Origin: Crateriforma sp964453205
GTDB lineage: Bacteria; Planctomycetota; Planctomycetia; Pirellulales; Pirellulaceae
Direction of reading: 5' to 3'
Length of the DNA: 64,000 nucleotides
Assembly (NCBI GenBank): GCA_964453205.1
Contig: CAYVRC010000004.1
Location: 1 to 64,000 of the forward strand
How positions within the stretch are numbered: the stretch's first letter is position 1; each line of letters begins with the position of its first letter. The notes under the pieces are model-generated. The model worked only from the letters and a program-made list of their open reading frames with translations. It made no database searches and was not told the origin of the DNA. Positions 57,383 to 64,000 of this stretch are shown piece by piece. A program made the position numbers and the translations under genes.

Positions 57383-57520
57383 TTCGATCTTCCTGAGAGG
57401 CGGCAAGGGATGGCGAGTCGCTATCTTAAGGGGGCCGGCCGATGCTTGCTGATTTGTGACGAGCCCCGCCGGAGGTCGAGAGCCCCTCCGAGGCGACACC
57501 ATGCGCCGCAGTGGTCAAGA

Positions 57521-57541
57521 TTTTCGGGCTGAACCCGAAAA
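57521..57541. repeat. 8-bp hairpin between nhaC and the giant gene
   Basis: TTTTCGGG, CTGAA, CCCGAAAA forms an 8-bp perfect stem with a 5-nt loop in the 250-bp gap downstream of nhaC. Without a T-run after the stem on the minus strand it is at best a weak terminator. The gap shows no other gene. Confidence 0.5.
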
Positions 57542-57632
57542 AAGCTCAGAGAATTTTGGGGTGGCCCTCGCCCGGCCGCCCGACGCTTTCATGTCAGCAA
57601 GCCACCGCGACGCCACGGCGGTCCTGTCGAGT

Positions 57633-59228
57633 TCAAGCCGCCGCGACCGGGCGTCCGAAACAGCGGATCGTGACCCACAGGCAGACGGCACCGAGGATCA
57701 GTGAAAGCCAGGGTGACAGGCCGAACGCCACCGGCAGCGTGCCGGTCAGGATGCAAACGACCGCCACCGTGATCGCGTAAGGCATCTGTGTCCGGACGTG
57801 CGTGATGTGATCGCACCGGCACGCGCGACTCGACAGCACCGTGGTATCTGAGATCGGTGAACAGTGATCACCGAAGATCGCGCCGGCCAACACCGACCCG
57901 AAAGTCGCCAAGAAGATCGCGCCGCCGGCACCGCCGGCCGGGTCCATGTTCAGCGAAAGGGCGACGGCGATCGGCGTCAGGATCGCCATCGTCCCCCAGC
58001 TGGTCCCCGTTGAAAAAGCGACCAGACCCGACAAAACAAAGACCGCCGTCGGCAACAAGCGAACGTCCAAGCGGTCGCTCAACAGTCCCGATAGATATCC
58101 GCTCGTGTCCAATTGATCGGTCTGCGTCATCGCCGACAGTGCCCAAGCCAACCACAACACCAGCATCGCGGGCATCATCAACCCGGCACCCGCCAATCCG
58201 CCGATCAAATTGCCTCGCACCGACGTGATGCCCAGCCGAATACCGCCCAGCAGTGCCAGCAACAGCCCGACGCCGCCGCCGACGATCAAGGCCAAGTATG
58301 AGTCGCCGCCACCGACAACGTCGCCGACTTGTTTCAGCAACGAAACGTTCGCCCCCGCGTCGTCGGGGCCTTGCGGTCGGCCCGTCCAAATCAAGGTGGC
58401 CAGAACGGCGACGACGCACATCAAAACCGGCAGCACCGCCGCCAGCAACACGTCGCCGATGGACGCATCGTCTCCTGACTCTTTCGGCCGTCGCCGATCG
58501 GATTCGGCCTCGTCGACCGCTTCCTGTTCGGCTCTCCGCATCGGCCCGAAGTCTCGCCCGCTGGCGCTGACCATCATCACCATCGCGATCGCCAGCCAGG
58601 GATAAAATCGATACGGAATTGAGGCGATGAACAGGGGAAAGGCCCTCGCGGCGTCGGCGGACCCGGCGGCGCGGAGACCGTCTTCCAGGTAGCTGATCTC
58701 TGTGACGACCCACGTGCTGACCAAAGCCAAGCCCGCGACCGGCGCGGCGGTCGAATCGACCAAGTAGGCCAGCTTGGCTCGCGAGATCCGGTAGCGATCG
58801 GCCGTGGAGCGAAACGTCCCGCCGATCAACAAGGTGTTGGCGTAGTCGTCAAAGAAGATCGCCAGTCCTGACAGGCTGATCAGCATCTGTGCCCCCCGCC
58901 GCGACTTGATCTTGCCGGCGATCAGTCCCAGCAGTGACGCCATCGCTCCGCCGGATTCCAAAACGCCGACCATCGCGCCGAGCAGCAAACTGAAGATCAA
59001 CACTTGGACGTGCGAAGGGTCCGTCACCGACGAGTACAACGAAACGGCAAAGTGTTTCATCACACCCCAGGCCAACGGCAAGGCACCGCCGTCGGCACCG
59101 CCGCGATCGGCCAGCAAGAAAGAGCCGACCAGCACGCCGACGGTCAGCGGCAAGTAGACCCGCCGCATCACGACGGCCAAAACGATCGCGATCAACGGGG
59201 GCAGCAGGCTGAGGATCGGGGCGTCCAA
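57633..59228 (-). CDS. NhaC-family Na+/H+ antiporter
   Basis: A 531-residue membrane protein with about 12 helices. NhaC-type features include the paired motifs LSGLAIFFDDYANTLLIGG, DSTAAPVAGLALVSTWV and GDHCSPISDTTVLSSRACRC, all characteristic of the family's ion-binding core. A charged insert (about residues 230-265, DEAESDRRRPKESGDD) sits in a cytosolic loop. The start is TTG at 59228 with AGGGGG 10 nt upstream. It follows gatC by 33 nt, probably in one transcript with rpmB and gatC. The exchanged substrate could be Na+ or an organic ion such as lactate. Confidence 0.88.
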   Translation of the reverse strand: MDAPILSLLPPLIAIVLAVVMRRVYLPLTVGVLVGSFLLADRGGADGGALPLAWGVMKHFAVSLYSSVTDPSHVQVLIFSLLLGAMVGVLESGGAMASLLGLIAGKIKSRRGAQMLISLSGLAIFFDDYANTLLIGGTFRSTADRYRISRAKLAYLVDSTAAPVAGLALVSTWVVTEISYLEDGLRAAGSADAARAFPLFIASIPYRFYPWLAIAMVMMVSASGRDFGPMRRAEQEAVDEAESDRRRPKESGDDASIGDVLLAAVLPVLMCVVAVLATLIWTGRPQGPDDAGANVSLLKQVGDVVGGGDSYLALIVGGGVGLLLALLGGIRLGITSVRGNLIGGLAGAGLMMPAMLVLWLAWALSAMTQTDQLDTSGYLSGLLSDRLDVRLLPTAVFVLSGLVAFSTGTSWGTMAILTPIAVALSLNMDPAGGAGGAIFLATFGSVLAGAIFGDHCSPISDTTVLSSRACRCDHITHVRTQMPYAITVAVVCILTGTLPVAFGLSPWLSLILGAVCLWVTIRCFGRPVAAA

Positions 59229-59261
59229 CAGTACGAGTCCCCCTGCACGATGTCCGCGAAA

Positions 59262-59567
59262 CTATTTTTTCTTGCCCGCGGTCCCCAGCACCGGTGGCAC
59301 CAGGAAAAAGCCCCCGTCGGCGGCCGGTGCGGTCCGCAGGGCTACTTCGGTACCCATACTGGGCTCGGCGACGTCGGGTCGCCATCGGTTTTCCACCTCC
59401 AGGGCCGTCGTCATCGGCTCGACGCCCTCGGTGTCCAGTTCGGCCAACTGCGCAACAAAACCCAGGATCGACTGCAACTGAGGCCCGATCGATTCGACTT
59501 CGTCGTCGCTCAGTCGCAGTCGCGCCAGTTTGGCCAACTGCCGGACGTCTTCGGGCGACAGAGACAT
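59262..59567 (-). CDS. gatC: Asp-tRNA(Asn)/Glu-tRNA(Gln) amidotransferase subunit C
   Basis: A 101-residue GatC: SPEDVRQLAKLARLRLSDDE opens the protein, LQSILGFVAQLAELDTEGV follows, then VEPMTTALEVENRWRPDV and a long Pro/Gly tail. GatC stabilises the GatA-GatB complex for tRNA-dependent Asn/Gln synthesis. gatA and gatB are not in the window. The ATG lies 2 nt after the rpmB stop. Confidence 0.92.
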   Translation of the reverse strand: MSLSPEDVRQLAKLARLRLSDDEVESIGPQLQSILGFVAQLAELDTEGVEPMTTALEVENRWRPDVAEPSMGTEVALRTAPAADGGFFLVPPVLGTAGKKK

Positions 59568-59569
59568 CG

Positions 59570-59836
59570 CTACTTCGCGCCGCTGACGTCAAAGGGCTTC
59601 GTTTTGACCGTCTTGCGGACGGTTCCGCTGCGGATGCACTGCACACAAACCCGCATGGATTTGCTGGTTCCGCCCGGGGTCGTGACGTGGACTTTTTGCA
59701 GGTTGGGGACGAATTTTCGCCGGGTCTTGCCGGTGATTTTCGTCCCGACGCCGCCCAAGTATTTCGCTTTACCGCGGGTTTCGATGCGGTTGCCCATTTG
59801 GACGCCTTTGCCGCAGACTTCGCATTGTCGGGCCAT
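59570..59836 (-). CDS. rpmB: 50S ribosomal protein bL28
   Basis: An 88-residue bL28. MARQCEVCGKGVQMGNRIE and KSMRVCVQCIRSG contain four Cys in two pairs, the zinc-binding (C+) form. TRRKFVPNLQKVHV is the conserved core. It is first in the rpmB-gatC-nhaC series. The 233-bp gap on its 5' side, shared with the divergent lipoprotein gene, should contain its promoter, but I cannot place one confidently. Confidence 0.95.
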   Translation of the reverse strand: MARQCEVCGKGVQMGNRIETRGKAKYLGGVGTKITGKTRRKFVPNLQKVHVTTPGGTSKSMRVCVQCIRSGTVRKTVKTKPFDVSGAK

Positions 59837-60069
59837 CGTTTCTCTCTGTTCGACGCTAGTTGTGTTCGGTTCGGTCTGATTCGAAACGCGGGAGCATAGC
59901 GACCGATGCCCTGTTGGGGAAGCACGAAAACACTCGCAGTTGGCCGTGGGGGACGGTTCGATCTTGAAAAAATGTCACAGGAATCTGCCGATTTGCCAAA
60001 GTGTCGTCCTCAAAGTGACGATCTTTCCCCCAAGCCTCCCACCTTCCAAACCCTCTGACGAATCGTTCC

Positions 60070-60627
60070 ATGGCAACTTCTCCGCAGCAACCGACGAAAC
60101 GTTTTCCGCTGGCGATTCTTTGCGTTTTGGTGCTCGGCAGCTTCGTTTCGGCCGGCTGCACGTCGATGAAAGTTCCGACCTTCACGACGCCGGGACTGTT
60201 CAAAACGCCCGATTCGGCCAGCCCCTACGTCCCGGTCGGGGACGGCGTCGTGATGGCGGGTTCCGCGACGGCGGATCTGTACCAGAAAATCCGCCAAGCG
60301 AAGCTGGAAAACGCTGTGGTTTTGGAAGTCCTCGGCGACGATCAGCCGATCCGGGTGCTGCCGCTGCCCCCGGGCGGACGCAGCGTTTTCGTCAGCGCCT
60401 TGCTGAAACAGACCGGCGTGTTGGAAAAGCTGGGCAGTATCGATGCGACGCTGTTCCGTGCCAGCACCGATTCGATCGCCGGAATCCGCATGGAGGTCGG
60501 CATGAACGACGACGGGGACCAGATTCGTCCCGAATGCGACTACGCCCTGCAACCCGGCGACCGGCTGCAAGTCAAAGAGCGCGAGATCAACGGTGTGAAC
60601 ATGATGATGTCGATGCTGGGCATCTGA
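60070..60627 (+). CDS. lipoprotein of unknown function
   Basis: A 185-residue protein with lipobox SFVSAGC (Cys30) after a Leu/Val-rich helix. The mature part is mixed alpha/beta. Its end (ECDYALQPGDRLQVKEREIN) resembles the 'PGD.L.V.E' turn of polysaccharide-export beta-grasp units, but the similarity is short. The start ATG is the only good one before the signal. It is divergent from rpmB. Function is not recognised. Confidence 0.75.
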   Translation: MATSPQQPTKRFPLAILCVLVLGSFVSAGCTSMKVPTFTTPGLFKTPDSASPYVPVGDGVVMAGSATADLYQKIRQAKLENAVVLEVLGDDQPIRVLPLPPGGRSVFVSALLKQTGVLEKLGSIDATLFRASTDSIAGIRMEVGMNDDGDQIRPECDYALQPGDRLQVKEREINGVNMMMSMLGI

Positions 60628-60894
60628 GCCCGCGGCGGCACCGCCCGGGGCGGATCGCTGGACGCCCAACCGGGGCCGGGAGTACACTTAGGGATGATTC
60701 GCGGCGGGGGTTCTGTTTTCCCGCCCTCACGTCTGCGCCGCCACCGTGTGACGCGACCCTGGTCCTTTCGCGATCCCCCGGCCTCCCTTCGCGTGTCGAC
60801 AGAACTGAACCGTGCCGATCTTTCGCGTGACGCTTTGGTCGGCGGCTCGTCGATTTTTCGAGCCTGGCGAACCTCCGAAAAGCCGGAGGCGTCG

Positions 60895-61842
60895 GTGAGA
60901 GCCGGCTTCACGTTGGTCGAATTGCTGGTGGTGATCGCGGTGATCGCGATTCTGATCGGCTTGTTGTTGCCCGCCGTCCAAGCGGCCCGCGAATCGGCTC
61001 GCAAGGTCCACTGCCAAAACAACCTGAAACAGATCGGCTTGGGGCTGCACAACTACCACGCCGCCTTTAACCGGCTGCCTTGGGGTGCCAAAGGCGGTTG
61101 GGGGCACAGTTGGACCACGGACATCTTGGCACAGATCGGCGAAGACTCCCTCGCCGAAATCGTCCCCGATGGCGAACTCGGTCACGCCACAGGTCGTGAC
61201 CCGGCCAGTGGGCATCTTCGCGTGCTGGCCACGTCACCCCTGCCGACGTTTGCCTGTCCTTCCCAGCCCGGCCCGCGGGTGTTCGAGGAATCGATGGGGC
61301 GGATCCGAGGCCGCGCGTTGAACAGTTACATGGGCAACGCGGGCAGTGACGTGACGCGGAACCATTATTCCGACGCCTCGAACATCGGGATGGAAGCCGG
61401 GAACGGCGTCTTGCGGGCTTGCGATTTTTGTCACATCCGAAACGGCGGCGATCCTTGCGACAACCGGCCCGAGTCGTCGCCCCTGTCGTTTGCCGCCATT
61501 CGCGACGGCTTGACGCATACCGTGATGGTCGCCGAGACGCGTTTCTTGACGTCGTTCGAGTGCGGGGTGTGTGACCATTTCATGCTGTACCACACCGACT
61601 TTGACGACCGGAACGGCCGAGATTTTTCCGAGGCCTTGGCGTCGCTGCATTTCGGCATCAACCTGCGATCGGCCCCGAAAGATCATCTGCAAATGGGCAT
61701 CGGCAGTTATCACCCCGCCGGCGTGCATGTGTTGATGTCCGACGGCTCGGTCCATTTCGTGTCCGAATCGCTGGACGAAAAAGTTCGCTTGGCGATCGGA
61801 TCACGAAACGGAAGTGAAATCTACGACCGGGACGCGATGTAG
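60895..61842 (+). CDS. DUF1559 (SBP_bac_10-like) pseudopilin-type protein
   Basis: A 315-residue protein. GTG 60895 is chosen because GGAGG lies 5 nt upstream and the protein then opens directly with VRAGFTLVELLVVIAVIA, the pilin-like leader. The frame is open from 60694, but that 200-nt extension is Arg/Pro-rich and leader-less. LLLPAVQAARESARKVHCQN and NNLKQIGLGLHNYHA follow. The tail SYHPAGVHVLMSDGSVHFVSE is the H..DG signature. Several Cys in the middle (RACDFCHIRNGGDPC) could form disulfides. It is convergent with clpX. Confidence 0.9.
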   Translation: MRAGFTLVELLVVIAVIAILIGLLLPAVQAARESARKVHCQNNLKQIGLGLHNYHAAFNRLPWGAKGGWGHSWTTDILAQIGEDSLAEIVPDGELGHATGRDPASGHLRVLATSPLPTFACPSQPGPRVFEESMGRIRGRALNSYMGNAGSDVTRNHYSDASNIGMEAGNGVLRACDFCHIRNGGDPCDNRPESSPLSFAAIRDGLTHTVMVAETRFLTSFECGVCDHFMLYHTDFDDRNGRDFSEALASLHFGINLRSAPKDHLQMGIGSYHPAGVHVLMSDGSVHFVSESLDEKVRLAIGSRNGSEIYDRDAM

Positions 61843-61848
61843 GATCCC

Positions 61849-61882
61849 GGTGTCGTCGATCACGCGGTGTCGTCGGTCACGC
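61849..61882. repeat. two tandem 17-bp repeats at the DUF1559/clpX junction
   Basis: GGTGTCGTCGATCACGC and GGTGTCGTCGGTCACGC lie in tandem with one mismatch, spanning the 34-bp gap between convergent stops and the last two codons of clpX. No further structure was seen. Confidence 0.7.
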
Positions 61883-63157
61883 GCTTTTGGTCGTCGGCAT
61901 TTGGAACAGCTTTCGTGAGCCACTGACGACGGTTTCGTCGATCGTGTACACGCGGCCGTCTTCCTGCTCGGGCAAGTCGTACATGATGTCCAGCATGACT
62001 TGTTCCAGGATCCCCCGCAGCCCGCGGGCCCCGACGCCTTTGTCCATCGCTTGTTTGGCGACGTACTGCAACGCTTCGTCGGTAAAATTCAGCTCGCAAT
62101 TTTCCATCGCGAACAACGCCTGGTACTGCTTGATGATCGAGTTCTTGGGCTCCTTCATCACGCGGATCAGGCCTTCTTCGTCCAGCGGTTGCAGGTAGCT
62201 GATCACCGGCAAACGTCCGACCAACTCGGGGATCAAACCGAATTGCAGGATGTCTTCGGTTTCGACCTGGGCCAACAATTCGCCGGTCGTTTGTTCGTTG
62301 CGGATGCTCGATCCGCCGCCGAAACCGAGCGTGCGATGGCCCAGACGTTTGCGGATGATCTCTTCGATCCCCACGAACGTGCCGCCGCAGATGAACAGGA
62401 TGTTGCTGGTGTCCATCTGGATGTATTGCTGTTCGGGATGTTTCCGCCCGCCTTGGGGCGGCACGTTGGCGACGGTCCCTTCCAGCATTTTCAGCAGGCT
62501 CTGTTGGACGCCTTCGCCGGACACGTCCCGGGTGATCGAGACGTTGCCGTTGGTGCGGCCGATCTTGTCGACTTCGTCGATGTACAAGATGCCCCGCTGT
62601 GCCGCTTCGACGTCAAAGTCGGCCGCGTGCAACAGTTTCAGCAACAAGTTCTCGACGTCCTCGCCGACGTAACCGGCTTCGGTCAGCGTGGTCGCGTCAC
62701 CGATGGCAAAGGGCACGTTCAACATGCGGGCGAGCGAGCGGGCGAGCAAGGTCTTGCCGCTGCCGGTCGGACCGGCCAACAGGATGTTCGACTTCTCGAT
62801 TTCGACTTCGCCGCCACCGCTCCATTCGGTGCTCAGCCGTTTGTAGTGATTGTGGACGGCGACGGCCAGCACGCGTTTGGCCGAGGTTTGACCGATGACG
62901 TATTGGTCCAAGTGTTCGGAGATCTCGCGAGGCGCAGGGATCTCGTTGAACAACGTTTTGCTGGGGCCGCGTCGCCGTTCTTCTTGATCAAGAATCGACT
63001 GACACAGCTCGATACATTCGCTGCAGATGTAGACGTCGCCGGGTCCTTCGACCAGCGGGCCGACATCACGATAACTCTTTCGGCAAAAGGAACAAAAGGC
63101 GTTCTTCTTGCTGGCCGAACTACCGCGGCGCGAGCTGGAATTGTCCTTCGAGGGCAT
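61877..63157 (-). CDS. clpX: ATP-dependent Clp protease ATP-binding subunit ClpX
   Basis: A 426-residue unfoldase. The zinc-binding domain has C22, C25, C45 and C48. Walker A GPTGSGKT is at 129-136 and Walker B is in GILYIDEVDKIGR. The substrate-binding pore loop is GYVGEDVE, and HRTLGFGGG carries an LGF form of the ClpP-binding IGF loop. The sensor-2 region GARGLRGILE is intact. ATG 63157 has TAGGAG 6 nt upstream. clpP is not adjacent in the window. It unfolds tagged proteins for ClpP in the cytosol. Confidence 0.96.
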   Translation of the reverse strand: MPSKDNSSSRRGSSASKKNAFCSFCRKSYRDVGPLVEGPGDVYICSECIELCQSILDQEERRRGPSKTLFNEIPAPREISEHLDQYVIGQTSAKRVLAVAVHNHYKRLSTEWSGGGEVEIEKSNILLAGPTGSGKTLLARSLARMLNVPFAIGDATTLTEAGYVGEDVENLLLKLLHAADFDVEAAQRGILYIDEVDKIGRTNGNVSITRDVSGEGVQQSLLKMLEGTVANVPPQGGRKHPEQQYIQMDTSNILFICGGTFVGIEEIIRKRLGHRTLGFGGGSSIRNEQTTGELLAQVETEDILQFGLIPELVGRLPVISYLQPLDEEGLIRVMKEPKNSIIKQYQALFAMENCELNFTDEALQYVAKQAMDKGVGARGLRGILEQVMLDIMYDLPEQEDGRVYTIDETVVSGSRKLFQMPTTKSA

Positions 63158-63410
63158 ACACGACTCCTAGGATTGGCCACGACTCGCTTCGCCGGACTGA
63201 CCAGGGCCGCCGCTCGACGCCAAAATCAATGGCGGCGGGCGGCGAGGGAAGGATCAGCGGCGATGACGTCTGGTGTCATCGCCGGTCTTTCGACGTTCGG
63301 TGAATCGGTGTCGTGGAAATGGGTTTGGGTAGGTGGTTGGCGTCGGACTCGGTCGGTCACGTCGGCTCGGTTTCGCCGCCGTGTCCGGGTGATGTCGTCT
63401 CGCCTGTTGA

Positions 63411-63752
63411 TCACGGGTCGGTTCGCGTCGATCGCCACACCGCCTGTTCGGCTTGATCGGGTTGAGCCTGATGGTCCGGTTCGTCCTGGGACGATTCGGA
63501 ATCGGCCGCGTCGAGGTGTGGTCGTTGCTTACGTCGGGTGATCGTTTCTATAGTTCGGAATTCCTGATCGCTGATGTCACCTTTGAGGTGCATTTCTCGC
63601 AAGTTAGCGAGGGCATCGATGGCGGTTTCCTGGTCTTGAGCGGCGTAGTCGCGATACCTTGCCACCAGATAAACTCCGGCAGCAATCATGACGGCTAGGA
63701 CCACTATGGAAGCGACAGACTGCACTGTCGAATCTGTGAACAGATCTGTCAC
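63411..63752 (-). CDS. small membrane protein with SHOCT-like segment
   Basis: A 113-residue protein. GTG 63752 is chosen because AGGAGG lies 8 nt upstream; a frame start at 63809 adds a non-membrane stretch before it. One transmembrane helix (about residues 11-30, ASIVVLAVMIAAGVYLV) is followed by DALANLREMHLKGDISDQEF, a short-C-terminal (SHOCT)-like helical motif, and an acidic Asp/Gln/Pro tail. The family occurs as small membrane proteins of unknown role. The 253-bp gap to clpX holds no supported gene. Confidence 0.7.
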   Translation of the reverse strand: MTDLFTDSTVQSVASIVVLAVMIAAGVYLVARYRDYAAQDQETAIDALANLREMHLKGDISDQEFRTIETITRRKQRPHLDAADSESSQDEPDHQAQPDQAEQAVWRSTRTDP

Positions 63753-63873
63753 AACCCTGTCCTCCTCGCGTCGTCCTCCGCCCACTTGGATGATAGGAGT
63801 GTCCGGCACAGCGGGTCCAGCAAGCGGAAACGGAATTGCCGTATTTTTCGTGTTTCACGCATTGTACGTCGTT

Positions 63874-64000
63874 TCACGCTGGTGATCCAAGACCAGTTTC
63901 GCCCACCGCGACGCGAAATGCGTCGATCGCCACGCCCGCGTCGGCCAGGCTGGGCCAAGCGATCAGACCCGATTGCCGGACCGTCGTCTTGCTGGGCTCG
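63874..64000 (-). CDS. C-terminal end of a gene entering from the right
   Basis: On the minus strand the frame ending at the TGA 63874-63876 is open to the window edge for 41 codons. The residues run TVRQSGLIAWPSLADAG, then VAIDAFRVAVGETGLG. Composition is ordinary for a protein end, and codon third positions are mostly G/C as in the neighbouring genes. The family is not recognised from so short a piece. Confidence 0.45.
   Translation of the reverse strand, partial: EPSKTTVRQSGLIAWPSLADAGVAIDAFRVAVGETGLGSPA

Noticed and set aside
63226..63438. small minus-strand frame between clpX and the SHOCT-like gene
   Set aside because: Arg/Thr/Asp-rich shadow composition, no ribosome site and no motif.

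Overview
The window reads as chromosomal DNA of a planctomycete, most likely a Pirellulaceae/Rhodopirellula-type organism. The evidence is lineage-typical gene content: three DUF1559 pseudopilin-like proteins (FTLVELLVVIA leader, H..DG tail), two PEP-CTERM exported proteins with VPEPS tails, a giant LEPR-XLL-type surface protein (LERRLVLNAT), a Ser/Thr kinase fused to a long WD40 array, an FtsH, and many genes without a strong Shine-Dalgarno site or with GTG/TTG starts. GC is high throughout, so every real gene casts long false ORFs in other frames. The sequence is a draft: a 10-N gap at 41859-41868 and one probable single-base indel near 36617-36619 both fall in the kinase gene.

Layout. 1-8305: end of a DUF1559 gene; a minus-strand pair (CPXCG Cys-rich protein, then ComB-like phosphatase); a plus-strand series with an LRR lipoprotein overlapping recQ, then ftsH and a CopD-like membrane protein. 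8289-13492: PQQ beta-propeller protein, a Na+/solute symporter with its DUF3311-type partner, and an SLC13 permease with two TrkA-C domains. 13575-21500: a sugar island with a XylR-type regulator, a secreted GH2-GH43-type two-domain glycosidase, a ROK kinase, and a NagB-LmbE fusion overlapping the ROK gene by 4 nt. 21732-25495: thrS convergent with an HtrA-type protease. 25947-29576: two PEP-CTERM proteins and a HEAT-like protein. 29597-46295: an export and signalling block with TolC divergent from a tightly overlapping adaptor-adaptor-M50 peptidase operon, convergent with the WD40 kinase, which follows the giant LEPR protein on the same strand. 46558-51037: a planctomycete-type secreted protein, rsgA with a small membrane protein, and a Pro-rich secreted protein divergent from a DUF1559 gene across a Fur-box-like palindrome. 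51092-57382: one 2096-residue secreted repeat protein. 57633-64000: nhaC-gatC-rpmB, a lipoprotein, a third DUF1559 protein, clpX, a SHOCT-like small membrane protein, and a partial gene at the right edge.

How parts may work together. XylR, the glycosidase, ROK and NagB-LmbE look like a glycan or amino-sugar degradation set. The TolC/HlyD/HlyD/M50 set has the outer-membrane and adaptor parts of a type I-like exporter but no ABC ATPase in the window; an M50 metalloprotease fused to a lipoyl/HlyD-like domain stands in that place. Together with the neighbouring kinase and giant beta-helix surface protein it is the best candidate here for an uncharacterised system. No tRNA, rRNA, CRISPR array, insertion sequence or prophage was recognised.
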